A DNA stretch of 64,000 nt, taken from the NCBI GenBank assembly GCA_046049865.1, contig JBJOQO010000001.1, forward strand, positions 115,221 to 179,220, in the 5' to 3' direction. Every line of letters starts with the position of its first letter. Within the stretch, counting starts at the first letter, position 1. The translations under genes and the position numbers were made by a program. Positions 42,628 to 51,746 of the stretch are shown one piece after another. Origin of the DNA: JANPCX01 sp046049865 (GTDB lineage: Bacteria > Pseudomonadota > Gammaproteobacteria > Burkholderiales > Burkholderiaceae_C). The notes under the pieces were generated by a model that worked only from the letters and a program-made list of their open reading frames with translations, was not told where the DNA came from and did no database searches.

Positions 42628-43680
42628 GTGAACAAGGTCATCAACCTGCAAATCAACGGTCACATCCAGGTGGCCCAGTTCTGGCCTGAAGGGGAAAGCG
42701 ACGCCGACACCACCAAACTCCTGCTCAGCGTGGGTCAAGACAGCTTCAAAGTGAAGATGCCGACTTCCGACGTGCACGTGCCCACGCCCGCTTTTGACCA
42801 TGCCTACCAGCGGGGCGACAAGAAACCCGATGGCAGCTTCAAACAAGACAAACTGATCAACGCCAAGGGCCAAATCACGGTGCGCTTGCAGCGTGTGGAT
42901 GCGCCGGAGTTGCACATTGCACCCGGCCCCATCAAGGGCAAATCTTTGGCTGGAACAGGTTTGTTCTTGAAGTACCGGCAGCGCCAGGCCGAAACCGGCA
43001 CCCACGCACTGGGCCGCTTTTTGCAAGGTTTGGCCGATGTAGATGGCCGCGTGGCCTGCACCTTTGACTCCAACCTGGGTGCCACCCAAGGCCCGGGTGA
43101 TGTGGTGGACAAATACGGCCGCTTCGTGGGCGACATTTGGGTCGGCGCAGGCCCCAACCCAGTCAACCTCAACCTGTGGTTGTTGGAACAGGGCTGGTGC
43201 GTGGTGGCGCTGTACGACAGCATGTTGGCCGATGAGATCGAGACCACGCTCAAAGCCTGGCGCAAAGGCCGGGGCAAAGGCAGCCGCAAGATGTACCGTG
43301 CGAAGTTCGAGCCGTTCGAAAACCTCGTATTTCGCAAAAGCGGCTCGGCACTGGAAGACGAAGGCACCAAGAAGTTCATCCACCCCAAATACTTCCGCCG
43401 CTACATCACCTGGTTTGCGCACAGCAGCGCAGGCAACATCGCTGGGGACTTTGCCGACTACCTGGAGAGCAAGGGCGAAGAGGTGTATGAACTGAATGAG
43501 TTTGTGGCCGCGCTCAAGCAAGGCAAAACCAAGTCCACCCCCTACCCGCTGTATGAACGCGACTTTGACGGCGACAAGGTGGGCTGGGCACCCGAACGTT
43601 TCATCTTCTTGGAAGCGCCCTCTACGGTCTTCACCGACCAAGGCGGGGTGGAGCGCAAGCTCAGCAAGGCAGATTGGTAA
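42628..43680 (+). CDS. Thermonuclease-like (SNase fold) protein with long C-terminal extension
   Basis: 350 residues from GTG 42628 with AGGAG 7 bases upstream. The region ~65-200 resembles staphylococcal nuclease: VRLQRVDAPELH corresponds to the RLxGIDxPE strand, and DKYGRFVGDIWV to the D-x-YGR signature, with NLWLLEQGWCVV as the next helix. Between them are insertions. The C-terminal ~150 residues (FRKSGSALEDEGTKKFIHPKYFRRY onward) are not part of the SNase fold and I do not recognise them. No signal peptide, so it is likely cytoplasmic. Nuclease activity is plausible but not certain. Confidence 0.68.
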   Translation: MNKVINLQINGHIQVAQFWPEGESDADTTKLLLSVGQDSFKVKMPTSDVHVPTPAFDHAYQRGDKKPDGSFKQDKLINAKGQITVRLQRVDAPELHIAPGPIKGKSLAGTGLFLKYRQRQAETGTHALGRFLQGLADVDGRVACTFDSNLGATQGPGDVVDKYGRFVGDIWVGAGPNPVNLNLWLLEQGWCVVALYDSMLADEIETTLKAWRKGRGKGSRKMYRAKFEPFENLVFRKSGSALEDEGTKKFIHPKYFRRYITWFAHSSAGNIAGDFADYLESKGEEVYELNEFVAALKQGKTKSTPYPLYERDFDGDKVGWAPERFIFLEAPSTVFTDQGGVERKLSKADW

Positions 43681-43683
43681 TTG

Positions 43684-45135
43684 CTACCGCTTGATCTGCT
43701 GCTCCACCAGCTGCCCCAAACGTTTGATGTTGGCTTCCAGTTGAACCGTCCACGGCTGGCCGTGGTGCAAACGAATGAAATGGTTGTAGCGCTGGCTGCA
43801 ACTGAAACTCGCTCCCGGGGCCATACCGATGTGCTCGCGTCGGGCCTGGTCGTACAAGCGTCGTGAATCGACGCTGGCAGGCAGCTCTATCCACAGCATC
43901 AACCCACCCTGGGGCCGGCTGAGTTTGCAGCCAGCAGGGAAGTAACGTGTCACTGCGTCCGAGAGTTGCTGCGCTTGGGTTTTAAGCGCGGCACGCAAAC
44001 GCCGCAGGTGGTGGTCATACCCACCGTCGCACAAAAACTCGGCCATCACTTCTTGCTGAAGCAAGGGGCTGCTCGCGGCCGCTTGCATACGCAGCGATTC
44101 GGTCGTTTTGAAATGACGGCCCGGCGCCATCCAACCCACTCGCATGCCGGGGGCCACGGTTTTCGTGAAGGCGCTGCAAAGAATGACATCGTCCGTGGCG
44201 TCAAAACTCTTGAGCACCGGCGGACGTTCCTCACCGAAATAGGTTTCACCGTAGATGTCGGTTTCAATCAGGGTGAAACCGCGCTGTGCGGCCAGTGCGA
44301 CGAGTCGCTTTTTGTTCTCCCTGGGCATCAAACAACCCAAGGGGTTGTGGAAATTGGGAATCACCACACAGGCTTTGACGGCACCGGGTGTTTGTGTGGC
44401 GAAGTCCAAAGCCTCCAGCGAAATGCCGTGACGAGGATGCGTGGGAATTTCCAGCGACTTCATCCCCAGGCCTTTGATGATCTCCAGCAGCATGTAATAG
44501 GTGGGCGACTCCAGCGCCACCGTGTCACCCGCCTGCGCCACCGAACGCAGCGCCAGAAAAATGGCACTGGTGCCGCCATTGGTCAGCAGGATTTCATCCG
44601 GTCGCAGACTCACCCCGGCGTGTACCGCTCGGCGCGCCACTTCTTGCCGCAAGGCCGTGCTGCCTTGTGCGTTAGGCCGGGTCGCGTATTCGGGGTGCAG
44701 GCGATTGGCCCGCGCCATCAAATGCCGCAATTTGGCCTCCGGCAACAGACAACGGGCGGGCGCGGGGTACAGCGGGGGCAGGGCCAGCGCGTCGTCTGCG
44801 CCGTACAAAAACTCGCGCCGCAAATCGCTGGATTCCACAAAGCCGGCGCTGCCCATGCGGGTGTCCAGCTCCGGCTCCGGCAGCGCGGTTTTGCACGCAG
44901 CCACGAAATACCCCGACTTGGGCCGCGCCTCCACCAGCGAGCGGTTCTCCAACCAGCGGTAGGCCAAGGTGGCGGTGGAGGCGCTCACGCCATGTTGCGC
45001 GCAAAGCTGGCGCACCGAAGGCAGGCGGTCCCCCACACGCAGGCTGCCCGCCGTCATGGCCCGCTCCAGCTCGGCGGCCACCGTTTGGTAGAGCGGCAAG
45101 GCCGCTTGTAAGCCGGGGTCGGTGAGGCTATTCAT
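43684..45135 (-). CDS. MocR/PdxR-type GntR regulator with aminotransferase domain
   Basis: 483 residues. N-terminal GntR winged helix (AELERAMTAGSLRVGDRLPSVRQLCAQHGVSASTATLAYRWLE-like, residues 20-65) fused to a class I aminotransferase fold. The PLP site is present: TNGGTSAIFLALR, NFHNPLGCLMP and the lysine in CSAFTKTVAPGMRVGW. MocR proteins usually regulate a divergent gene in response to PLP-linked amino compounds. The divergent gene here encodes a DUF2917 protein 176 bp away. Confidence 0.9.
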   Translation of the reverse strand: MNSLTDPGLQAALPLYQTVAAELERAMTAGSLRVGDRLPSVRQLCAQHGVSASTATLAYRWLENRSLVEARPKSGYFVAACKTALPEPELDTRMGSAGFVESSDLRREFLYGADDALALPPLYPAPARCLLPEAKLRHLMARANRLHPEYATRPNAQGSTALRQEVARRAVHAGVSLRPDEILLTNGGTSAIFLALRSVAQAGDTVALESPTYYMLLEIIKGLGMKSLEIPTHPRHGISLEALDFATQTPGAVKACVVIPNFHNPLGCLMPRENKKRLVALAAQRGFTLIETDIYGETYFGEERPPVLKSFDATDDVILCSAFTKTVAPGMRVGWMAPGRHFKTTESLRMQAAASSPLLQQEVMAEFLCDGGYDHHLRRLRAALKTQAQQLSDAVTRYFPAGCKLSRPQGGLMLWIELPASVDSRRLYDQARREHIGMAPGASFSCSQRYNHFIRLHHGQPWTVQLEANIKRLGQLVEQQIKR

Positions 45136-45311
45136 GCTGCGATTGTCCGCTTTGATCCATCAGGCGCAACAGACACAGAGGGCTCTTCTTGTCACCAGCA
45201 CAGATAGCCCCAGCGCAGTCTGTACCGCCCATGTTTGTGCAGCACTGCGGCTTTCGCCACCACGGCGGTTTGAAGACACTGAATCCCGTTCACTGCCATG
45301 AAAGGTTCTCC

Positions 45312-45719
45312 ATGTTCAGCACCCCCAAACCGCCGCTCCACCCGCGTCACTGGAGCCTGTCTCCCGGTGAGTTGCTCACACTCACCCCCACCCAGCCCAC
45401 CAGCCTACACCTGAAAAGCGGTGCACTTTGGGTGACCCAGACCGGCGATGACAGAGACCATTTTTTGAGAGCGGGCCAGTCGATGTTGTTGGCTCCGCAT
45501 CGGGTGACGGTGATGCAGGCAGAGGGTGTGTCGGTTCGGGGGTCTTTGGCACCGGCTGACAAACACAGCCCGAAGTGGCGGTTGGGGAGCGGGGAGCCGA
45601 ATTTTTTTGGTGTGATGCTTCAGAAACCAAGCGCGTGTAAATGGTTTTGCCTGAAAGGCTGCACCACCGAGTTGGAAATCACTCGGAAGCCAACCGTTCC
45701 AAGACCGTTCCAGGTTTGA
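45312..45719 (+). CDS. DUF2917 domain protein
   Basis: 135 residues from ATG 45312 (AAAGG upstream); an ATG at 45231 in the same frame is an alternative. The central part, SLSPGELLTLTPTQPTSLHLKSGALWVTQ followed by DHFLRAGQSMLLAP, is the DUF2917 cupin-like domain found in Burkholderiales. Function unknown. Its 3' end overlaps the 3' end of the XRE gene on the other strand by 41 bp. Confidence 0.7.
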   Translation: MFSTPKPPLHPRHWSLSPGELLTLTPTQPTSLHLKSGALWVTQTGDDRDHFLRAGQSMLLAPHRVTVMQAEGVSVRGSLAPADKHSPKWRLGSGEPNFFGVMLQKPSACKWFCLKGCTTELEITRKPTVPRPFQV

Positions 45720-45915
45720 CACCGCAAGCCCTGCACCAGTCAACAAAAACCAAGGTGTCCACGTACGCCTCGCCGCGTTCGATCTTGGAAATAAACGACT
45801 GACCAACACCCAATTCCGCTGCCATCTCTGTTTGTGATTTACCCGCCTTGCGGCGCAAAGCGCCCAACCCAGCTTGGAGGGCTTGGTAACGGGGGTGATG
45901 GACGGAAACAGGCAC
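45679..45915 (-). CDS. Small XRE-type DNA-binding protein
   Basis: 78 residues consisting almost only of a helix-turn-helix domain: LGALRRKAGKSQTEMAAELGVGQSFISKIERGE. Proteins of this size act as repressors or antitoxins. No toxin gene is adjacent. It is convergent with and overlaps the DUF2917 gene tail. ATG 45915. Confidence 0.78.
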   Translation of the reverse strand: MPVSVHHPRYQALQAGLGALRRKAGKSQTEMAAELGVGQSFISKIERGEAYVDTLVFVDWCRACGVKPGTVLERLASE

Positions 45916-46025
45916 ATCGGAATGCTGTAGTCCGTTTCCGAATAGTCCATTTTGAACTATTTGAGATACGATCTTGAAAGGGGCGAACGACGGGTGAGCC
46001 TCTCAACCCAACTTGAAAGAGAACG

Positions 46026-46751
46026 ATGAAGCGATTTTCAGCAATGGTGTTGTTGCTCGTCTTGGCAGCCTGCGGGGGTGGCGGTGACAGCGCACCCGCG
46101 ACCACGCCCACCGCGACAACTGCCGAAGGATTTTGGAGTGGCGCAGCATCGACAGGCCGACAGGTGTCGGTGGTCGTTCTCGACAATGGGGAAACGTGGG
46201 GTGTGGTTGCAACAGGCGGTTCTATCGTCGGGGCACTTTATGGCAACACCACTTACAGCGGCGGCACGTTGTCCGGCTCTGGTCGGGAATTCAATATCCC
46301 CTCGCGCACCGTCACCTCTGGCACGTACACCGGTACTTTCACGGCCAAGAGCGTTCTCAGCATCTCTACGTCAGGTGGAGTCCAGTTCCCCGCCACCTAC
46401 GGCACCAGCTACGACCAGGCTGCATCACTCGCGGCCTTGGCCGGAAACTTCAGTGGCAGCGGAACAAGCGGAAGCAGTCCGGTACAAACGGTGTCAGTTT
46501 CCATCACCTCGGCAGGCACGATTTCCGTTCCTGGCACCAGTGGGTGCTCGGCTTCCGGAACGGCAGTGCCTCGCCCCGGGGGCAAAAATGTTTTCAATGT
46601 CAGCGTGACATTCAGCGGCAGTAGCTGTGCTCTGGGCAATGGAACCTTGACGACAGGCATTGCTTACTACGACGCTACTACGCGACAGTTACTGGTGATG
46701 GCGTTAAACGGTAGCAAGTCGGACGGCTTTATCTACCTCGGCACGAAATAA
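46026..46751 (+). CDS. Secreted lipoprotein, function unknown
   Basis: 241 residues. The signal MVLLLVLAAC ends in a lipobox, followed by GGGGDS, a flexible spacer and a Thr-rich linker. The rest is rich in Ser, Gly and Thr with alternating hydrophobics, suggesting a beta-sandwich made of two related halves (FWSGAASTG-VVVLDNGETWG and LAGNFSGSG-VSVSITSAGTISV). Similar outer membrane lipoproteins are frequent in Burkholderiales. AAAGAGAACG before ATG 46026 gives a ribosome site. Confidence 0.7.
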   Translation: MKRFSAMVLLLVLAACGGGGDSAPATTPTATTAEGFWSGAASTGRQVSVVVLDNGETWGVVATGGSIVGALYGNTTYSGGTLSGSGREFNIPSRTVTSGTYTGTFTAKSVLSISTSGGVQFPATYGTSYDQAASLAALAGNFSGSGTSGSSPVQTVSVSITSAGTISVPGTSGCSASGTAVPRPGGKNVFNVSVTFSGSSCALGNGTLTTGIAYYDATTRQLLVMALNGSKSDGFIYLGTK

Positions 46752-46799
46752 CAGGCGTCAGCATTTGTTCGCCCCTTTCTTGCCCGCTAAAGTCGGGGG

Positions 46800-48161
46800 G
46801 TGAACAAACCAAAATCCATCTACACCTGCTCCGACTGCGGTGGCACCAGCCCTAAGTGGTTGGGCAAATGCCCGCATTGCGGGGCTTGGAACACCTTGAT
46901 CGAAGGCGTGGCGGAAAGCGCGGGGCCGGTGAAAAACCGCTACCAGTCGCTGGCGAAAACCTTGCCCGTAGCAACGCTCTCCGAGATCGAAGCGTCGGAT
47001 GTGGACCGCCAATCCACCGGCATTGAAGAACTCGACCGCGTGCTGGGCGGCGGCATCGTGGCGGGGGGTGTGGTGTTGATTGGTGGCGATCCGGGCATAG
47101 GCAAAAGCACCTTGCTGCTGCAAGCGCTGGACAGCTTGTCGCGGTCGATGAAGGCACTGTATGTCACGGGTGAAGAAAGTGGCTCGCAGGTGGCGCTGCG
47201 TTCGCGCCGTTTGGGGCTGGATGGCTCCAAGGTGCGGGTGCTGGCGGAGATTCAACTGGAACGCATCATTGCCACGATTGACGCGGAGCAGCCGTCGGTG
47301 TGCGTGATCGATTCGATTCAAACCGTTTACAGCGACCAGCTCAGCTCCGCCCCCGGCTCGGTGGCCCAGGTGCGTGAGTGTGCAGCCCAGCTCACACGCA
47401 CAGCCAAGAGCACCGGCACCACCATCATCCTCGTCGGCCATGTGACCAAAGAAGGCGCGCTGGCGGGGCCACGTGTGCTGGAGCACATTGTGGACACGGT
47501 GCTGTACTTTGAAGGCGACACCCACAGCAGCTTCCGCCTGGTGCGCGCCATCAAAAACCGCTTTGGCGCGGTGAATGAGATTGGCGTGTTCGCCATGACC
47601 GAGAAGGGCCTCAAGGGCGTGGCCAACCCGAGCGCGATTTTTTTGTCTACCCACGGCGAGCCGGTGGCGGGCTCCTGTGTGCTGGTCACGCTGGAGGGCA
47701 CGCGACCCTTGCTGGTGGAAATCCAAGCCTTGGTGGATTCGGGTGGCCCGAGTCCCCGCCGCTTGAGCGTGGGCCTGGACCGCGACCGCCTGGCCATGAT
47801 GTTGGCGGTGCTGCACCGCCATGCGGGCATAGCCTGCACCGACCAAGACGTGTTCGTGAACGCGGTGGGCGGCGTGCGCATCAGCGAGCCCGCCGCCGAC
47901 CTGGCGGTGATGCTGGCGATTCAAAGCAGCCTGCGCGGCAAACCGCTGCCACGTGGCTTCATTGCTTTTGGTGAGGTGGGACTGGCCGGTGAAGTGCGCC
48001 CAGCGCCGCGCGGCCAGGAACGGCTGAAGGAAGCCGCCAAACTGGGTTTCAGCGTGGCCGTGGTGCCCAAGGCCAACGCGCCCAAAAAACCCATTGAGGG
48101 CTTGACCTTGCATGCGGTGGAGCGCATTGAAGAGGCGATTACGTTGTTACGCGGTTTGTAA
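46800..48161 (+). CDS. radA: DNA repair protein RadA
   Basis: 453 residues from GTG 46800. A RecA-like helicase aiding branch migration in recombinational repair. The four-cysteine zinc finger CSDCGGTSPKWLGKCPHCG is at residues ~9-27, Walker A in GGDPGIGKSTLLLQ near 98, the RadA-specific KNRFG motif near 255, and a C-terminal Lon-like domain (SVGLDRDRLAMMLAVLHRHAG). Complete and typical. Confidence 0.96.
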   Translation: MNKPKSIYTCSDCGGTSPKWLGKCPHCGAWNTLIEGVAESAGPVKNRYQSLAKTLPVATLSEIEASDVDRQSTGIEELDRVLGGGIVAGGVVLIGGDPGIGKSTLLLQALDSLSRSMKALYVTGEESGSQVALRSRRLGLDGSKVRVLAEIQLERIIATIDAEQPSVCVIDSIQTVYSDQLSSAPGSVAQVRECAAQLTRTAKSTGTTIILVGHVTKEGALAGPRVLEHIVDTVLYFEGDTHSSFRLVRAIKNRFGAVNEIGVFAMTEKGLKGVANPSAIFLSTHGEPVAGSCVLVTLEGTRPLLVEIQALVDSGGPSPRRLSVGLDRDRLAMMLAVLHRHAGIACTDQDVFVNAVGGVRISEPAADLAVMLAIQSSLRGKPLPRGFIAFGEVGLAGEVRPAPRGQERLKEAAKLGFSVAVVPKANAPKKPIEGLTLHAVERIEEAITLLRGL

Positions 48162-48246
48162 AAACGTTTCCATCGTTCAGAAAAATTCCTGCGAACTGTG
48201 GAAATTGCCGACTGGGAGGCCGTCCAGTCGCGGTTACAGTGCCGCC

Positions 48247-48681
48247 ATGAATGCAATTTTTGGCTGGGGTCTGGCCATCGCCGCAGTGGCTCTTGGTTGG
48301 ATGAAGTTCGGCTGGCAGGGCGTGGTGCTGGCCATCACCATCGTGGTGTTTTGGCTGCTGCTGCAGTTCAGCCGCGCCATGCGTGTGATGAAACAGGCAG
48401 CGGCTTCCCCAATGGGACAGGTGCCAAGCGCCGTGATGTTCAACACCAAACTGCGCTCCGGCATAACCATGATGCAGGTGCTGCCGCTGACACGCAGCCT
48501 GGGCCAGCGCATTGAATCGCCCGCGGCCGACCACCAAACCGAAAGCTGGCGCTGGATGGATGAAGGCGGCAGTTATGTCACCTTGACTTTTGTTCGCGGC
48601 AAGCTCGACCACTGGCATTTGCACCGCCCCACCCAGGCGGGCGATTTGGGTTCTGAACTGGACCGGGCCGGGGCCTCTTAA
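48247..48681 (+). CDS. Membrane-anchored protein of unknown function
   Basis: 144 residues from ATG 48247. Two hydrophobic stretches at residues ~2-15 and 22-38 (FGWGLAIAAVALGWMKFGWQGVVLAITIVVFWLLLQF region) form a membrane hairpin, followed by a cytoplasmic or periplasmic domain with SWRWMDEGGSYVTLTFVRGKLDHWHLHRP. It sits between radA and ilvE in the same direction. I do not recognise a family. Confidence 0.6.
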   Translation: MNAIFGWGLAIAAVALGWMKFGWQGVVLAITIVVFWLLLQFSRAMRVMKQAAASPMGQVPSAVMFNTKLRSGITMMQVLPLTRSLGQRIESPAADHQTESWRWMDEGGSYVTLTFVRGKLDHWHLHRPTQAGDLGSELDRAGAS

Positions 48682-48740
48682 GCATCCACAACCGCACCGT
48701 AAAATCTGCGGCTTCAATCAAACACTCTTGGAGATGCGCC

Positions 48741-49664
48741 ATGTCCATGGCCGACCGTGACGGAAAAATTTGGATGGATGGTCAGATGGTTGATTGGCGC
48801 GACGCCAAGATCCACGTGCTGTCCCACACCCTGCACTACGGCTGCGGCGCCTTCGAGGGCGTGCGAGCCTACAAAACGGCCAAAGGCACCGCCATCTTCC
48901 GCCTGCGGGAGCACACCGAGCGCCTCTTTAATAGCGCCAAAATTTTGCGCATGAAAATTCCCTTCACGCTGGAACAGGTGATGGATGCCCAGTGCGCCGT
49001 GGTGCGGGAAAACAAACTGGAGTCGGGTTATTTGCGCCCGCTGACCTGGATAGGCTCAGAAAAACTCGGCGTCAGCCCCAAAGGCAACACCATCCACCTG
49101 ATGGTGGCTGCCTGGACTTGGGGCGCGTATTTGGGCGATGAAGGCTTAAAGCGCGGCATCCGCGTCAAAACCAGCAGCTACACCCGCCACCATGTGAACA
49201 TCACCATGACCCAGGCCAAGGCGGTGAGCAACTACACCAACTCCATCCTGGCCAACATGGAAGCCACCGACGACGGCTACGACGAAGCCATGTTGCTCGA
49301 CGCATCGGGTTTTGTCAGCGAAGGCGCTGGAGAAAACCTCTTCATCATCAAAAACGGTGTGGTCTACACGCCCGATTTGTCGGCCGGTGCGCTCAATGGC
49401 ATCACGCGCAACACCATTTTCTCGATCTGCAAAGACCTCGGTCTGGAAGTGAAAGAAAAACGCATCACGCGGGATGAGGTCTACATCTGCGACGAAGCGT
49501 TCTTCACCGGCACCGCCGCAGAAGTCACGCCGATTCGTGAGCTGGACCGCATTGAGCTGGGCGCAGGCTCGCGCGGGCCCATCACCGAAAAAATCCAGGC
49601 GGCCTTCTTCGACATCGTCAATGGCCGCAACCCCAAGTACGCCGAATGGCTGACCTTGGTTTAA
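48741..49664 (+). CDS. ilvE: Branched-chain amino acid aminotransferase
   Basis: 307 residues, class IV PLP aminotransferase for leucine, isoleucine and valine. Motifs: WRDAKIHVLSHTLHYGCGAFEGVRAYK at the start (residues ~15-41), the PLP lysine in TMTQAKAVSNYTNS, EAMLLDASGFVSEGAGENLF and VYICDEAFFTGTAAEVTPIREL. GGAG lies 8 bases before ATG 48741. It is followed 16 bp later by a small zinc-finger gene, likely co-transcribed. Confidence 0.95.
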   Translation: MSMADRDGKIWMDGQMVDWRDAKIHVLSHTLHYGCGAFEGVRAYKTAKGTAIFRLREHTERLFNSAKILRMKIPFTLEQVMDAQCAVVRENKLESGYLRPLTWIGSEKLGVSPKGNTIHLMVAAWTWGAYLGDEGLKRGIRVKTSSYTRHHVNITMTQAKAVSNYTNSILANMEATDDGYDEAMLLDASGFVSEGAGENLFIIKNGVVYTPDLSAGALNGITRNTIFSICKDLGLEVKEKRITRDEVYICDEAFFTGTAAEVTPIRELDRIELGAGSRGPITEKIQAAFFDIVNGRNPKYAEWLTLV

Positions 49665-49680
49665 CAAAGAGCCGCATGCC

Positions 49681-49887
49681 ATGAACACCCAAGCCGCTGC
49701 CGTGATTGAAGTCACCGCCAAAGACCTGCAAGGCCCTGGCGTGGTCGCCTGCCCCAACCCCAAGATGACACTCTGGAGCACCCATCCCAAGGTGTTCATC
49801 GACGTGGCCACCACAGGCGAAGGAAAGTGCCCTTATTGCGGCACGGTGTACAAACTCAAGGCGGGCGAGAAGGTGCACGCGCACTGA
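49681..49887 (+). CDS. Small zinc-finger (zf-CHCC) protein
   Basis: 68 residues. Ligands fit the CHCC finger: Cys in VVACPNP, His in WSTHPKVF, and CPYCG, as in the zinc-binding domain related to mitochondrial NDUFS6. This small conserved protein typically follows ilvE or lies near lipopolysaccharide genes in Betaproteobacteria. Its function is not known. Confidence 0.82.
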   Translation: MNTQAAAVIEVTAKDLQGPGVVACPNPKMTLWSTHPKVFIDVATTGEGKCPYCGTVYKLKAGEKVHAH

Positions 49888-49923
49888 ACGGCCAGAACTC
49901 GTTCAGCCTGTCGCGACCAGCGC

Positions 49924-51009
49924 TCAGGGTTTTACAGCAGGTAGAACAAGGCGGGCCAATACTGGCCCCGTGTTGTCGTTGGTCGAGTCCACGACTTCAG
50001 CCGTTGCGACCACTACCAGCGACCAACTTGGCACCACGTAGATGTACTGCCCGCCAAAACCAAGAGCGTAGTACGACGGCACCTCGGTGCCCGGCACTTT
50101 GCTGATCCACCACTGGTAACCGTAAGGCCGATTGCTCGGTGGGCCACCAGCGCTGTGAGCCTGCAGGGCGCGACTGACATAAGCAGGGTCCAAGAGCTGC
50201 TGACCACCCCAGCAACCTTGCTGCAGCCAGAGCTGGCCAATCTTGGCCATGTCGCTGCTGCGCAATTGCAGGTGGCTCGCGCCCATGCTGTGGCCGGCTC
50301 GGTCTTTCGGCCAGTCGAAGACTTGAATACCCAAGGAAGCGAAGAGGGTGTCTTGGGCAAACGCCGCCGCGTTCTTGCCGGTGCGCTGGGTCAGGGCCAC
50401 CGACACCAAATGGGAGTCCATGTTGCTGTAAAAGAACTGGGCTCCAGGGACAGTCACGAGGTGGCGGTTGCGTGCCCGATCCAACGTGGGGCCGTTGAGT
50501 AACTCGTCAATCGTGCCGGTGGACGCTGCCGGATCAAATCCGGCAGTGAAACTCAGCAGTTGCGCCAAACTCACCTGGCCGCTCGGCTGGTTTTGCGGCC
50601 AGGCTTGGATCAACTCGGCCAGCGTCACTTCGGTGCCGGGCCACAGCTTCTTGTTCAGGGCCACGCCCACCAAGGACGACAGCACACTTTTGGTCACCGA
50701 GCGCACGTTGTGCAAGCTGTCGGCTTGGAGGTCGGCCCGGTGGTAGGCGTATGCGAGTTGTTTGTCACGAACGATGAGCAAGCTGCGCAGGCGAGGATAC
50801 TGTTCGGGCAGAAGCTGGTTCAAGACTTGCAGCTTCTGCACGTCCAAACGCAGGGCGGCAGGATCACCACGAGGCCAAACGGCGATGGGTTTGCTGTCCA
50901 CTGCGTTAGGGGATTCATCATTGAGGCAATTTGCATGTCCTGCCCCGGGCAACATCGCAAAGAGCCAAAAAACCGCACCGACACGACAGTGAAAAAGGGC
51001 CGAGCGCAT
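49924..51009 (-). CDS. Exported serine hydrolase (class C beta-lactamase-like)
   Basis: 361 residues with a signal peptide ending in GAGHA at ~26. The active-site SxxK tetrad is SVTKS followed by VLSSLVG near residue 110, with the YxN-type motif FYSNMDSHLV and a late GFGGQYIYVVP strand replacing KTG. Such proteins are often esterases or peptidases rather than antibiotic-hydrolysing lactamases. Located in the periplasm; substrate unknown. Confidence 0.83.
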   Translation of the reverse strand: MRSALFHCRVGAVFWLFAMLPGAGHANCLNDESPNAVDSKPIAVWPRGDPAALRLDVQKLQVLNQLLPEQYPRLRSLLIVRDKQLAYAYHRADLQADSLHNVRSVTKSVLSSLVGVALNKKLWPGTEVTLAELIQAWPQNQPSGQVSLAQLLSFTAGFDPAASTGTIDELLNGPTLDRARNRHLVTVPGAQFFYSNMDSHLVSVALTQRTGKNAAAFAQDTLFASLGIQVFDWPKDRAGHSMGASHLQLRSSDMAKIGQLWLQQGCWGGQQLLDPAYVSRALQAHSAGGPPSNRPYGYQWWISKVPGTEVPSYYALGFGGQYIYVVPSWSLVVVATAEVVDSTNDNTGPVLARLVLPAVKP

Positions 51010-51164
51010 TGTTGTTTTGCCAGTTCTGAGGAGGCCTCACTCTAGGCCCAGAAGATCGAGGTGTCGATCTGCTGCTGTCACCTAAGTGAAGCCACGTGCG
51101 CCCCTCGCCGCAGTAAACTCCTGCGCTGGACTGATGGGATTCGCCTTCCAAGAAAGCATTGACG

Positions 51165-51566
51165 ATGAACACGTTCGCTATCCCTTTGGCTTGGTGGTTT
51201 GCTCTGGCAGGCTTGGCTATGGGCAGCTTGCTGTCTTGGGTGCTGTGTTCTCGGCGCGCCGCACAGCGTGAAGAAGCCTTGATCAACACCGCCCGCGAAC
51301 AAATGGCGCAAAGCACGCAACACCTTCGCCTGGCCAATACCAAGTTGCAGAACGATCTGGACAAAGTCCGGGCCATGGCGGCTCAAGGACAGACCGCCGC
51401 CTTGGCCGAACAGCGCGCTTTGGTGCTGCACCTGCAATCTCAGTTGCGCGCCGCGAACATGGAAATGGATCGCCTGCAGCGCGCGTCACCCGTGGTGGCT
51501 ACCTCCGCAGTACACGAAGCAACCGATACAGATGGTTTTGCCATGACGCGGCCGTTCGAGCGCTGA
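51165..51566 (+). CDS. Membrane-anchored coiled-coil protein
   Basis: 133 residues from ATG 51165. One membrane helix at ~6-28, then a charged helical stretch (REEALINTAREQMAQSTQHLRLANTKLQND onward to QLRAANMEMDRLQ) predicted as coiled coil, and a polar tail. This architecture is like small cell-division or envelope spacer proteins, but no family is recognised. No neighbour hints at function. Confidence 0.6.
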   Translation: MNTFAIPLAWWFALAGLAMGSLLSWVLCSRRAAQREEALINTAREQMAQSTQHLRLANTKLQNDLDKVRAMAAQGQTAALAEQRALVLHLQSQLRAANMEMDRLQRASPVVATSAVHEATDTDGFAMTRPFER

Positions 51567-51746
51567 TCCAGCGCTGTCAACCCTCATGCTGGATGGCTCA
51601 CCCCCCTTTTGCCGGAGGTGAACAGCCGAGGCGTCCTATGGGGCTTCTCCGCCTTGGTATGCGTGGTTGACAGGCGGTCAACAGCGGCTTCGTACAATCG
51701 CGCGCAGCGGCCCACTTCTGAGCCGATCTTGCTTTCACACTGCACC

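Noticed and set aside
46758..48113. 451-codon open frame antisense to radA
   Set aside because: It is the mirror of a high-GC gene; the sequence is rich in His, Gln and Arg with no domain, while radA on the other strand is unmistakable.
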